A stretch of 64,000 nucleotides of DNA, taken from Burkholderia humptydooensis. Lineage in GTDB: Bacteria > Pseudomonadota > Gammaproteobacteria > Burkholderiales > Burkholderiaceae. The stretch's first letter is position 1. Each line of letters opens with the position of its first letter. A program made the position numbers and the translations under genes. Below, one piece after another: positions 8,689 through 17,298 of the stretch. The stretch covers positions 3,472,001 through 3,536,000 of the forward strand of contig NZ_CP013380.1 of NCBI RefSeq assembly GCF_001513745.1, written 5' to 3'. The notes beneath the pieces are model-generated. The model made no database searches. It worked only from the letters and a program-made list of their open reading frames with translations, and was not told the origin of the DNA.

Positions 8689-10353
8689 TCAAAAGCCCGC
8701 CGCGAGGCCGTCGCGCCGGCTGTCGCTCGCCGCGACATAGCCGCGGTCGGGCTCGTCGCGATCGAGCCGCCGGATGAACTGGCCGGCGCCGAAGTCCATG
8801 TAGGGATCGTCGATCGCCTGGATCGCATGGCCGCGCGCGGCGAGCGCAGCGACGACGGACGCATCGAGCGTCGCCTCGACGTCGAGCGAAAACGACCGGC
8901 TCACCTTCCAGCGCGGCGCGTCGCACGCGGCCTGCGGCTGCTGGCCGTAGCCGAGCATCCGCACGATCGTCTGCAGATGGCCCTGCGGCTGCATGTCGCC
9001 GCCCATCACGCCGAAGCTCATCACCGCGTGCCGCACGCCGTCCGCCTGCTGCGTGACGAACGCCGGAATGATCGTGTGGAACGGCCGCTTGCCGCCTTCG
9101 ACGACGTTCGGCGACGTCGGGTCCATCGAGAACCCGCAGCCGCGGTTCTGCAGCGCAATCCCCGTACCCGGCACGACGAGGCCCGAGCCGAAGCCCATGT
9201 AGTTCGACTGGATGAAGCTCACCATCATCCCGCGCTCGTCGGCCGCCGACAGATAGATCGTGCCCCCCGCGCGCGGCAGGCCGAACGAGAAATGCGTCGC
9301 GCGATTGACGTCGATCAGCTTCGCGCGCGCGTCGAGATACGCGTCGTCGAGCATCTGCGCGGGCGTGACCGCCATCGCGCGCGGATCGGCGACATGGCGA
9401 TGGATGTCGGCGAACGCAAGCTTCATCGCCTCGATCTGCACGTGCTGCGCATCCGCCGAATCGAGCGGCAGGTCGTCGAGACCGAAGCGCTCGACGATGC
9501 CGAGCGCGATCAGCGCGGCGATCCCCTGCCCGTTCGGCGGGATCTCGTGCACCGTGTAGCCGCGAAAGTCCTTGCCGATCGGCTCGACCCACTCGGGCCG
9601 GTACGCGCGCAGGTCGTCGGCCGTCAGCGCGCCGCCGCCGTCGCGAAAGAACGCGGCGATCGACTCGGCGATGCCGCCTTCGTAGAACGCGCGCGCGCCT
9701 TCGGCGGCGATCGTGCGCAGCGTCTTCGCGTGGCCCGGCAGTCTAACCAGTTCGCTCACCCCGGGCGCGCGGCCGCGCGGCATGAAGGTTTCCGCGAAGC
9801 CCGGCTGGCCGTTCAGATCGGGCACGGCGGCCGCCCACTTGTGCGCGACGATGGCCGCGACCGCATGCCCGCGCTCCGCGAGCTCGATCGCCGGCTCGAG
9901 CAGATCGGCGAACGGCAGCGAGCCGAACTTCGCGTGCAGCGCTTCCCAGCCGGCGATCACGCCGGGCACCGTCACCGTGTCCCAGCCGCGCATCGGCTGC
10001 CGCGCGAGGCCGTTGCCCGCCTCGCCGTGCCGCCGGCGAAAGTAGTCGACGCTCCATGCGGCGGGCGCGACGCCCGACGCGTTCAGGCCGTGCAGCTTCG
10101 CGCCGTCCCAGACGAGCGCGAACGCGTCGCCGCCGAGGCCGCACGACACCGGCTCGACGACGGTGATCGCGGCCGCCGCGGCGATCGTCGCATCGACCGC
10201 ATTGCCGCCCTTCCACAGCATCCTGAGCCCCGCCTGCGCGGCGAGCGGATGCGATGTCGACACGACGTTGCGCGCGAACACCGGCACGCGCGTGGTCGGA
10301 TACGGATTGCGCCACGAGAACGGCGCGCAGGACATGTTCGAGTGAAGATTCAT
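8689..10353 (-). CDS. ggt: Gamma-glutamyltransferase family protein
   Basis: About 554 residues; ATG at 10353 chosen, with the ATG at 10335 (MSCAPFSW) also possible, and neither has a clear ribosome site. The N-terminal part shows STSHPLAAQAGLRML and the GGNAVDATIAAA block. The autocleavage and nucleophile region is AGGTIYLSAADERGMMVSF, with Thr in the position of the family catalytic threonine. A C-terminal GVMGGDMQPQGHLQ segment follows. The family hydrolyses gamma-glutamyl bonds (glutathione or other gamma-glutamyl amides) after self-cleavage into two subunits. No classical signal peptide is seen, so this may be a cytoplasmic YwrD-like member. Divergent from glpR. Confidence 0.85.
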   Translation of the reverse strand: MNLHSNMSCAPFSWRNPYPTTRVPVFARNVVSTSHPLAAQAGLRMLWKGGNAVDATIAAAAAITVVEPVSCGLGGDAFALVWDGAKLHGLNASGVAPAAWSVDYFRRRHGEAGNGLARQPMRGWDTVTVPGVIAGWEALHAKFGSLPFADLLEPAIELAERGHAVAAIVAHKWAAAVPDLNGQPGFAETFMPRGRAPGVSELVRLPGHAKTLRTIAAEGARAFYEGGIAESIAAFFRDGGGALTADDLRAYRPEWVEPIGKDFRGYTVHEIPPNGQGIAALIALGIVERFGLDDLPLDSADAQHVQIEAMKLAFADIHRHVADPRAMAVTPAQMLDDAYLDARAKLIDVNRATHFSFGLPRAGGTIYLSAADERGMMVSFIQSNYMGFGSGLVVPGTGIALQNRGCGFSMDPTSPNVVEGGKRPFHTIIPAFVTQQADGVRHAVMSFGVMGGDMQPQGHLQTIVRMLGYGQQPQAACDAPRWKVSRSFSLDVEATLDASVVAALAARGHAIQAIDDPYMDFGAGQFIRRLDRDEPDRGYVAASDSRRDGLAAGF

Positions 10354-10410
10354 CGCACGCACACTGTAAACAGGACCGAAACGGACATTCCAGCGCGATT
10401 GCGCGGTCCC

Positions 10411-10426
10411 GACAAATTCATTTGTC
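10411..10426. promoter_or_regulatory. Palindromic operator-like site in the ggt-glpR intergenic region
   Basis: A perfect 7-bp inverted repeat around two bases (GACAAAT TC ATTTGTC) between the divergent ggt and glpR genes. Just to its right are two copies of CATGAATCGA at 10428-10437 and 10449-10458, 21 bp apart (two helical turns). The cognate regulator is unknown; it does not match the GlpR site seen before glpD. Confidence 0.5.
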
Positions 10427-10549
10427 ACATGAATCGATGCATGGACAGCATGAATCGAGTCTAGACCGAGACCGGCGCGAACAGCCCTTACAATGCGGAT
10501 TGGCCGTCCCCGTTTCCCGTCCCACCGAGCCGAATCGAAATCCGCGAAC

Positions 10550-11329
10550 ATGACACGAGACCCCCGCCTCACCCTGAATGCGCGTCAACAGGAATTGCTC
10601 GAATGGGTGCAGCGCGACGGCTTCGTCACTGTCGACGATCTCGCCGCCCATTTCAACGTGACGCCGCAGACGATTCGCCGCGACGTCAACTGGCTCGCCG
10701 ACCTGAACCTGCTGCGCCGCTACCACGGCGGCGCGAGCCTGCCGACGAGTTCGGAGAACGTGTCGTACACCGCGCGCCAGCGGATGTTCCACGACGAGAA
10801 GCGCCGGATCGCGGCGCTCGCCGCGTCGCACATCCCCGATCAGGCGTCCCTCTTCATCAACCTCGGCACGACGACCGAGGAAGTCGCGCGCGCGCTGAAC
10901 CGGCATCGCGGCCTGCGCGTGATCACGAACAACCTGAACGTCGCGAGCATGATGAGCGGCTATCCGGAATGCGAGGTGCTGATCACGGGCGGCATCGTGC
11001 GGCCGTGGGACAAGGGCATCGTCGGCGAGCTCGCGATCGACTTCATTCGCCAGTTCAAGGTCGACTACGCGATCATCGGCACGTCGTCGATCGAAAGCGA
11101 CGGCACGCTGCGCGATTTCGACACGCGCGAGGTGCGTGTCGCCGAGGCGATCATCCAGCATGCGCGCACCGTCTATCTCGTCACCGACCATTCGAAGTTC
11201 GGCCGCCCGGCGCTCGTGCGGCAGGGGCATCTGAGTCAGGTCCACGCGCTCTTCACCGACAAGCCGCTGCCCGACGTGATGGCCGAGACGATCGCGCAGG
11301 CGGGCACGCAGGTCTACGTCGCCGACTGA
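10550..11329 (+). CDS. glpR: DeoR-family repressor of the glycerol-3-phosphate regulon
   Basis: 259 residues. The N-terminal DeoR helix-turn-helix (RQQELLEWVQRDGFVTVDDLAAHFNVTPQTIRRDVNWL, split here only by reading) is followed by a C-terminal sugar-phosphate-sensing domain. That domain has the motifs INLGTTTEEVARAL, ITNNLNVA, TGGIVRPWDKGIVGE and ITGT-like IIGTSSI. The proximity of glpD, glpK and glpF and a GlpR-like operator at 12379-12406 support the glp assignment. It should release DNA on binding glycerol-3-phosphate. Start at ATG 10550. Confidence 0.88.
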   Translation: MTRDPRLTLNARQQELLEWVQRDGFVTVDDLAAHFNVTPQTIRRDVNWLADLNLLRRYHGGASLPTSSENVSYTARQRMFHDEKRRIAALAASHIPDQASLFINLGTTTEEVARALNRHRGLRVITNNLNVASMMSGYPECEVLITGGIVRPWDKGIVGELAIDFIRQFKVDYAIIGTSSIESDGTLRDFDTREVRVAEAIIQHARTVYLVTDHSKFGRPALVRQGHLSQVHALFTDKPLPDVMAETIAQAGTQVYVAD

Positions 11330-11648
11330 GCGGCCACCCGCGCGAACGGCGCCGCGTGATGCTGCGTCGCACCCAAAACTTCAAGTGAAATCAAGAAATT
11401 GCCGCATCGGTGCAACCGCCTGAGGATTTCCTTGATGTCAATCAGAAAATTATCGGGGTGCGATTTGTAGATGCCGGCGCGCTTGACTACACTCCAAATC
11501 CCCGGCGCGGTTGCGCGCGCGCGTGCAACCGGGGCGACGTCAATAACGCCAAGGCCGGGACAGCGGCTTTTCCCCCCACGCCTTCCCTTGCTGGGTCACT
11601 CGACCGGACATTTGCGCCCGGGACAGTACGGTTGTCATGGAGAGAACG
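11330..11648. other. Intergenic region between glpR and small ORF
   Basis: About 320 bases. An imperfect inverted repeat with half-sites near 11391-11400 and 11427-11437 (ATCAAG...CTTGAT) follows glpR and may terminate it. A GC-rich hairpin (GGTTGC 11509-11514 with GCAACC 11525-11530) has no T-run. No gene was identified. Confidence 0.4.
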
Positions 11649-11846
11649 ATGCTAAGTCCGCATGAATTCGCCACGCTGTTGCTTGTGAAGGATGCGCCCG
11701 ACCAAGCCGACATGGACCGCGACGAACTCGACGCGTTGCTCGAGCAGCAACTCGTGAAGCTGGAAGCGCTCGGCTCCGGCAGGAAATACTGCGTCACCGA
11801 AATCGGCGATGCGGCCCTGCGATCGATCAAGCTCCGCTATTCGTGA
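11649..11846 (+). CDS. Conserved-looking small hypothetical protein
   Basis: 65 residues, starting MLSPHEFATLLLVKDAPDQ and ending in basic residues. The ATG at 11649 is preceded by GGAGAG. The sequence is acidic-helical in the middle (DRDELDALLEQQLVKLEAL) with no membrane segment or cysteine cluster. I recognise no domain. The good ribosome site and protein-like composition support it being real. Confidence 0.6.
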   Translation: MLSPHEFATLLLVKDAPDQADMDRDELDALLEQQLVKLEALGSGRKYCVTEIGDAALRSIKLRYS

Positions 11847-11912
11847 TGTTCCGGGCGCAAGGGCGCGGCCCGTGCCAGGCAGCGCCCTTGCGGCCCACTC
11901 CTCTCCCGCCTT

Positions 11913-12284
11913 TCAACCGCCGCGCAGCGACGGGTCCACCGCCGCGCGCCAACTGAGCGCCTGTGCGCGCGCGTCGTTGAGATAGCTCACCCAGCGGCCG
12001 CGCTTGGCCGGGTCGGCGCTCGTCCCGAGCACCGCGTGCCGTTGCGCGAGTTCGTTTTCGAACGCGCAGAAACGCGCATCGGTCAGCTTGCCGTGGCGCT
12101 TCGCGACCCACGCATCGAACACCGCCGAATAGACGGACCGCGCGTCGTCCCCGTAATCGCGCACGTCGCCGCAACCGCGCTGCAGCTCCGCGAACGACGG
12201 TCCGCCCCAGCTACCGAATCCGGCCGGTACGCCCGCACATCCGGCCAGCAGCGCGAGCGCGCCGGCCGCGATCATCGTACGCAT
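11913..12284 (-). CDS. Putative lipoprotein of unknown function
   Basis: 123 residues. The N-terminus MRTMIAAGALALLAGC is a lipoprotein signal with a lipobox (LAGC) and Cys16 as the lipidated residue. The mature part has three further Cys and no recognised domain. It should sit in the inner leaflet of the outer membrane. It lies between the glp genes but on the opposite strand, so it is not part of that operon. Confidence 0.72.
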   Translation of the reverse strand: MRTMIAAGALALLAGCAGVPAGFGSWGGPSFAELQRGCGDVRDYGDDARSVYSAVFDAWVAKRHGKLTDARFCAFENELAQRHAVLGTSADPAKRGRWVSYLNDARAQALSWRAAVDPSLRGG

Positions 12285-12378
12285 CAGTATCCCCTCGCTC
12301 GTTGGTCAGCCGCCAGTATCGTCCGGGAACGTGCGCGGCGCCACCCGACCCTCAAAAGCGAACTTTACTTTTTCGATT

Positions 12379-12441
12379 ATGTTCGTTAAATTTCGAATAC
12401 GAACATTTCTGGTTCGCTCATTTTCTGTCATACGAACGTTA
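12379..12441 (+). promoter_or_regulatory. GlpR-type operator region upstream of glpD
   Basis: A perfect inverted repeat ATGTTCGT (12379-12386) / ACGAACAT (12399-12406), with an additional half-site ATACGAACGTT at 12431-12441, just before the glpD start. The half-sites resemble the TGTTCG core of E. coli GlpR operators. The stretch is AT-rich, as expected for a promoter. Inferred: GlpR represses glpD, and possibly the downstream glpK and glpF, from here. Confidence 0.7.
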
Positions 12442-12451
12442 GGATCAGCGG

Positions 12452-13984
12452 GTGACTCAACAGAATCGTTACGATCTGCTCGTCGTCGGCGGCGGAATCA
12501 ACGGCGCGGGCATCGCGCGCGACGCGGCCGGCCGCGGCCTGTCGGTACTCCTTTGCGAACAGGACGACCTTGCGTCGCACACGTCGTCTTCGAGCACGAA
12601 GCTGATCCACGGCGGTCTGCGCTACCTCGAGTACAAGGAATTCGGGCTCGTGCGCAAGGCGCTGCAAGAGCGCGAGACGCTGCTGCGCGCCGCGCCGCAC
12701 ATCATCTGGCCGCTGCGCTTCGTGATGCCGCACATGCCGAACCTGCGCCCCGCGTGGCTCATCCGGATCGGCCTCTTCCTGTACGACCATCTCGCGAAAC
12801 GCGAGCTGCTGCCCGGCTCACGCGGCATCGACATGCGCCGTCATCCGGCGGGCGCGCCGCTCGTCGATTCGATCAAGCGCGGCTTCGTCTACTCGGACGG
12901 CTGGGTCGACGACGCGCGGCTCGTCGTGCTGAACGCGCTAGACGCGCAGGAGCGCGGCGCGCGCATCCTCACGCGCACGAAGCTCGTATCGGCCGAGCGC
13001 CGCGACGGGCAATGGCATGCGAGGCTGCAGCGCGCCGACGGCTCGACGCTCGACGTGCGCGCCCGCGCGGTCGCGAACGCGGCGGGCCCGTGGGTCGGCG
13101 AAGTGCTGCACGGCGCGCTCGGCCGCGGCGCACAGCACAGCGTGCGGCTCGTGAAGGGCAGCCACATCGTCACGCGGCGCCTGTTCGATCACGACCACGC
13201 GTACATCTTCCAGAATCCGGACAAGCGGATCATCTTCGCGATTCCGTACGAGCACGACTTCACGCTGATCGGCACGACCGACGTCGAGTACCGCGACGAT
13301 CCGTCGCGCGTCGCGATCGACCGCGACGAAACGCGCTACCTGTGCGAGTCGATCAATCGCTATTTCAAGCGTAAGATCTCGCCCGCCGACGTGTGCTGGA
13401 CCTATTCGGGCGTGCGCCCGCTCCTCGAGGACGAGAACGCGGACAACCCGTCCGCCGTCACGCGCGACTACCGCCTCGAGCTAGACGGCGGCGATGGCGC
13501 GCCGCTCCTGTCGGTGTTCGGCGGCAAGATCACGACGTTCCGCAAGCTCGCCGAAGAGGCGACCGACATGCTGGGCGGCGCGCTCGGCGCGGCGCGCCGC
13601 GCATGGACGGCGGGCGTGCCGCTGCCGGGCGGCGACATCGCGAACGCGCGCTTCGCGCCGTTTGCCGAAGCGTTCGCGAAACGCCACCCGTGGCTGCCCG
13701 CCGCGCTCGCGCGCCGCTATGCGCGCGCGTACGGCACGCGCGCCGAGCGCGTGATCGGCCAGGCGAAGTCGCTCGCCGGGCTCGGCGCCGAGCTCGCGCC
13801 CGGTCTCTACGAAGCGGAATTGCGTTATCTGCGCGACGCCGAATGGGCGAGCTGCGCGGACGACGTGCTGTGGCGGCGTTCGAAGCTCGGCCTGCATGTC
13901 GCGCCGGGCACGCTCGAGCACGTAACGGCCGCGCTCGACGCCTGGTTCGGCGCCGCGCGCGAAGCGGCGAGCGCCGCGCACTGA
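12452..13984 (+). CDS. glpD: Aerobic glycerol-3-phosphate dehydrogenase
   Basis: 510 residues from a GTG start at 12452 (AGGA at 12441-12444). The N-terminal FAD-binding dinucleotide fold is clear ([21 protein letters not shown]), followed by the family motif [16 protein letters not shown]. Later motifs are [26 protein letters not shown] and TYSGVRPL, then the C-terminal helical domain. It oxidises glycerol-3-phosphate to dihydroxyacetone phosphate at the inner membrane and reduces ubiquinone. It is first in glpD-glpK-glpF, with gaps of about 110 bases between the genes. Confidence 0.95.
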   Translation: MTQQNRYDLLVVGGGINGAGIARDAAGRGLSVLLCEQDDLASHTSSSSTKLIHGGLRYLEYKEFGLVRKALQERETLLRAAPHIIWPLRFVMPHMPNLRPAWLIRIGLFLYDHLAKRELLPGSRGIDMRRHPAGAPLVDSIKRGFVYSDGWVDDARLVVLNALDAQERGARILTRTKLVSAERRDGQWHARLQRADGSTLDVRARAVANAAGPWVGEVLHGALGRGAQHSVRLVKGSHIVTRRLFDHDHAYIFQNPDKRIIFAIPYEHDFTLIGTTDVEYRDDPSRVAIDRDETRYLCESINRYFKRKISPADVCWTYSGVRPLLEDENADNPSAVTRDYRLELDGGDGAPLLSVFGGKITTFRKLAEEATDMLGGALGAARRAWTAGVPLPGGDIANARFAPFAEAFAKRHPWLPAALARRYARAYGTRAERVIGQAKSLAGLGAELAPGLYEAELRYLRDAEWASCADDVLWRRSKLGLHVAPGTLEHVTAALDAWFGAAREAASAAH

Positions 13985-14096
13985 CCGGCGCGCACGACGC
14001 CGGCAACGACGTGCGACGCACGACGGCAGGGAAGCATCAGGAATGCGCCGCGCCCGCGGCGCCAATCACAACTACGTACGGATGGAGATGAGACAC

Positions 14097-15599
14097 ATGC
14101 AGGATCAGTACATCCTGGCGCTCGACCAGGGCACGACCAGTTCCCGCGCCATGTTGTTCGACCGACAAGGCAACATCGTGTCGATCGCGCAGAAGGAATT
14201 CGAGCAAATTTATCCGCAGCCAGGCTGGGTCGAGCACGATCCCCAGGAGATCTGGTCGACGCAGGCGGGCGTCGCGGCCGAGGCCGTCACGCGCGTCGGC
14301 CTGAACGGCACGGCGATCGCCGCGATCGGCATCACGAACCAGCGCGAGACGACGATCGTCTGGGATCGCGAGACGGGTCATCCGATCTACAACGCGATCG
14401 TCTGGCAGGACCGCCGCACCGCCGATTTCTGCGACCAGTTGAAGGCGCAGGGGCTGAGCGAGAAGGTGCGCGCGAAGACGGGCCTGCCGATCGATTCGTA
14501 TTTCTCGGCCACCAAGATCCGCTGGATTCTCGACAACGTCGAAGGCGCGCGCGAGAAGGCGCGCCAGGGCAAGCTCGCGTTCGGCACGGTCGATAGCTGG
14601 CTCGTCTGGAACTTCACGAAGCACGAGCTGCACGTGACCGACGTGACGAACGCGTCGCGCACGATGCTCTTCAACATCCACACGCTCGACTGGGACGACG
14701 AGCTCCTCGACGCGCTCGAGATTCCGCGCAGCATGCTGCCGGAAGTGCGCGCGTCGTCGGAGATCTACGGGCCGACGAAGACGACCGTGTTCGCATCGAA
14801 GATCCCGCTCGCCGGCATCGCGGGCGACCAGCAGGCCGCGCTCTTCGGCCAGATGTGCACGAGCTCCGGCATGGTGAAGAACACCTACGGCACCGGCTGC
14901 TTCCTGATGATGAACACCGGCGAGACGCCGATCGAATCGCAGAACAACCTCGTCACGACGATCGCATGGCAGGTCGACGGCAAGGTCAACTACGCGCTCG
15001 AAGGCAGCATCTTCATCGCGGGCGCGGTCGTGCAATGGCTGCGCGACGGGCTCGGGATCATCAAGAGCGCGGCGGAGATCGAGGCGCTCGCGGCCGGCGT
15101 GCCGCACACGGACGGCGTCTATCTCGTGCCGGCGTTCGCCGGCCTCGGCGCGCCGCACTGGAACGCGCGCGCGCGCGGATCGCTCTTCGGCGTCACGCGC
15201 GGCACGACGTCCGCGCACCTCGCGCGCGCGGCGCTCGATTCGATCGCGTACCAGTCGCTCGACGTGCTGAAGGCGATGGAAGCCGACTCGGGCATCCGCA
15301 TCGGCGAGCTGCGCGTCGACGGCGGCGCGAGCGCGAACAATCTGCTGATGCAGTTCCAGGCCGACCTGCTCGGCGTCGACGCGGTGCGCCCGCGCATCAC
15401 CGAGACGACCGCGCTCGGCGCCGCGTATCTAGCTGGCCTCGCGATCGGCTACTGGCAGAACGTCGACGAGCTGCACAGCCAATGGCAGCTCGAGCGCCGC
15501 TTCGCGCCTTCGATGCAGCGCGAACAGGTGGGCTCGTGCCTCGCCGGCTGGCAGCGCGCGGTGCGCGCGGCGAAGGCGTGGGCGGACGACACGCAGTAA
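14097..15599 (+). CDS. glpK: Glycerol kinase
   Basis: 500 residues (E. coli GlpK is 502). FGGY-family motifs include [19 protein letters not shown] at the N-terminus, the glycerol-binding [15 protein letters not shown] and [31 protein letters not shown], and the C-terminal [18 protein letters not shown] and [10 protein letters not shown]. It phosphorylates glycerol to glycerol-3-phosphate with ATP. The start at 14097 follows GGAGATGAG; an in-frame ATG at 14082 is an alternative. Sits between glpD and glpF. Confidence 0.96.
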   Translation: MQDQYILALDQGTTSSRAMLFDRQGNIVSIAQKEFEQIYPQPGWVEHDPQEIWSTQAGVAAEAVTRVGLNGTAIAAIGITNQRETTIVWDRETGHPIYNAIVWQDRRTADFCDQLKAQGLSEKVRAKTGLPIDSYFSATKIRWILDNVEGAREKARQGKLAFGTVDSWLVWNFTKHELHVTDVTNASRTMLFNIHTLDWDDELLDALEIPRSMLPEVRASSEIYGPTKTTVFASKIPLAGIAGDQQAALFGQMCTSSGMVKNTYGTGCFLMMNTGETPIESQNNLVTTIAWQVDGKVNYALEGSIFIAGAVVQWLRDGLGIIKSAAEIEALAAGVPHTDGVYLVPAFAGLGAPHWNARARGSLFGVTRGTTSAHLARAALDSIAYQSLDVLKAMEADSGIRIGELRVDGGASANNLLMQFQADLLGVDAVRPRITETTALGAAYLAGLAIGYWQNVDELHSQWQLERRFAPSMQREQVGSCLAGWQRAVRAAKAWADDTQ

Positions 15600-15710
15600 G
15601 CCCGTTCGTTCGGCATCCGTATCGATCACATTTCAACGACACATTCACAACAATCAGGCGGGCCGCGCGACGCAAGCCGCGAGCCCGCCATACCGGTAGA
15701 GAGACACATC

Positions 15711-16427
15711 ATGTCACCATATATCGCGGAGTTCATCGGCACGGCTCTCCTCGTGCTGCTCGGCAACGGCGCCGTTGCGAACGTGCTGCTCGCGAAGACC
15801 AAAGGCAAAGGCGCGGACCTCATCGTCATCGTGATGGGTTGGGCGATGGCGGTATTCGTCGCGGTCTACGTGACCGCGTCGTTCTCCGGCGCGCACCTGA
15901 ATCCGATCGTCACGATCAGCCTCGCGCTCGCGGGCAAGTTCGCCTGGGCGAAGGTGGGCGGCTATATCGCGTCGCAGATGCTGGGCGGCATGGCGGGTGC
16001 GTTCCTCGTGTGGCTCGCGTATCGCCAGCACTTCGCGAAGGAGGCCGATCCCGATCTGAAGCTCGCCGTGTTCTGCACGGCGCCCGCGATCCGCAGCGTC
16101 ACGCACAACGTGCTGACGGAGGCGATCTGCACGTTCGTGCTGATCCTCGGCGTGCTGTATCTCGCGTCGCCGCAAGTCGGCCTCGGCGCGCTCGACGCGC
16201 TGCCCGTCGGCCTGCTCGTGCTCGGCATCGGCATCTCGCTCGGCGGCCCGACGGGCTACGCGATGAGCCCCGCGCGCGACCTGTCTCCGCGCATCATGCA
16301 CGCGCTGCTGCCGATTCCCGGCAAGCGCGACAGCGACTGGCGCTATGCATGGGTGCCGGTGCTCGGGCCGCTCCTCGGCGGCGTGCTCGCGGCGAACCTG
16401 TACCTGTATCTGCATACGACGCACTGA
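15711..16427 (+). CDS. glpF: Glycerol facilitator / aquaporin-family channel
   Basis: 238 residues with six hydrophobic helices of the MIP family. The two signature loops are altered: NPI at 64-66 (AHLNPIVT) instead of NPA, and SPA at 186-188 (YAMSPARD) instead of NPA. The Arg of the selectivity filter (R189) is kept. It follows glpD and glpK on the same strand, so glycerol uptake is the likely role. The loss of the second Asn is unusual for a glycerol channel. A terminator follows 60 bases downstream. Confidence 0.85.
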   Translation: MSPYIAEFIGTALLVLLGNGAVANVLLAKTKGKGADLIVIVMGWAMAVFVAVYVTASFSGAHLNPIVTISLALAGKFAWAKVGGYIASQMLGGMAGAFLVWLAYRQHFAKEADPDLKLAVFCTAPAIRSVTHNVLTEAICTFVLILGVLYLASPQVGLGALDALPVGLLVLGIGISLGGPTGYAMSPARDLSPRIMHALLPIPGKRDSDWRYAWVPVLGPLLGGVLAANLYLYLHTTH

Positions 16428-16486
16428 ACGCCGCGCGGCCGCGCGCCGCGCCGCAACCCTTCCGCCGCAAGTCGGCGGCACCCCGG

Positions 16487-16523
16487 CCCCCTCGCTCGGC
16501 GACGCGCGAGGGGGTTTTCGTTT
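16487..16523 (+). terminator. Rho-independent terminator after glpF
   Basis: A 9-bp perfect stem (CCCCCTCGC 16487-16495 with GCGAGGGGG 16506-16514), then TTTTCGTTT. It ends the glp operon and marks the left border of the accessory block. Confidence 0.92.
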
Positions 16524-16540
16524 CCGGTGCGCGCCGCGCC

Positions 16541-16561
16541 GAAACGATTCGAAATCGTTTC
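16541..16561. repeat. Perfect inverted repeat at the border of the accessory block
   Basis: GAAACGATT / AATCGTTTC, 9 bp each side of CGA. It is 18 bases after the glpF terminator and at the point where base composition falls. Could be an operator or a junction remnant. Confidence 0.5.
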
Positions 16562-16612
16562 AAAGACCTCGCCCCGATTTGACATTCAATTTCATTCTTA
16601 TAAAAAAGAGTT

Positions 16613-16647
16613 TTATGTCGCCCAATCCGAATATTATGTCGCCAAAT
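16613..16647. repeat. Two 14-bp direct repeats spaced 21 bp in an AT-rich segment
   Basis: TTATGTCGCCCAAT at 16613-16626 and TTATGTCGCCAAAT at 16634-16647 differ at one base. The 21-bp period (two turns of B-DNA) fits tandem regulator binding on one face of the helix. The segment 16560-16760 is markedly AT-rich for this chromosome. Confidence 0.5.
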
Positions 16648-16710
16648 CAAATATACAAAATCCATCTGAAGTAAAGTTAATCCTGGCATTTTTATCAGTT
16701 GTCAATTTCC

Positions 16711-16890
16711 CTAATTGAACTGATCCCCCGCCATCAAAATAATCAGCAAACCAATCGATACCAATATTTCCGGCCTGCGCACGTCGATCGATTTGCGCAG
16801 GCCGGCGTGAATCGGCCCGGACAAAATCAGTGTCGCATCGATTCCAGTGTTCGCGATGACCCGGTAACCCCTATCCAGAAGGATTGCCAT
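16711..16890 (-). CDS. Possible small membrane-anchored hypothetical protein
   Basis: 59 residues from ATG 16890, with a hydrophobic C-terminal segment (ILVSIGLLIILMAG) and no recognised domain. There is no clear ribosome site. A 12-bp perfect inverted repeat lies inside it. Codon composition in the last third is AT-richer than in the neighbours. It may be a remnant of a transferred gene or not a gene. Confidence 0.25.
   Translation of the reverse strand: MAILLDRGYRVIANTGIDATLILSGPIHAGLRKSIDVRRPEILVSIGLLIILMAGDQFN
16770..16805. repeat. Perfect 12-bp inverted repeat
   Basis: CCGGCCTGCGCA (16770-16781) pairs with TGCGCAGGCCGG (16794-16805) across a 12-base loop. No T-run follows on either strand, so it is not a classical terminator. 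Function unknown; it sits in the leader of the accessory cluster. Confidence 0.5.
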
Positions 16891-17298
16891 GATCGCAAGA
16901 CCCGTTGCATCGAATGTGATTTGCCGTCCCCTCGGCTCGCCACGCGAGCCGGCCCTCGCAATCGCGCCGCCCGCCGCGCGCACGCGCGCCGCGTCCCGGC
17001 GCGCCAGCCTGCCACCATCCTGATCCCGTCGATTTCGCCTGGCTTCGCCGTGCTGTTCGCGTGAACGCGAACGGCTGACCGTGTTGCGGCACGGCGAATC
17101 GGCCGCCGGTTTCATTCAAGGCCCGCTTCGATACGCGGGAAGGCGGCGCTCGTCCTCAATGATTCAACTCACGCGCCGCACAAGCCTGACATTCGGAAAA
17201 TCGTCAAAGGAGGCCATTAGTCACCTCGACTCACTCAATCACGCGATATCGCGCCCATCCATTCCTGTTTCCACGCCATTCATTTGCGAGCAAAAACC
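16891..17298. other. Leader region upstream of the RidA-like gene
   Basis: About 410 bases with no convincing gene. A perfect ribosome-binding sequence AAAGGAGG at 17206-17213 is followed by no ATG, GTG or TTG at the right distance. A small GAGG...CCTC pairing could form around it. The promoter of the accessory cluster must lie here or in the AT-rich segment to the left; no clear -35/-10 pair was seen. Confidence 0.4.

Noticed and set aside
16579..16604. TTGACA and TATAAA as a promoter in the accessory leader
   Set aside because: The spacing is only 14 bp, too short for a standard sigma-70 promoter. It may still be part of an AT-rich control region.
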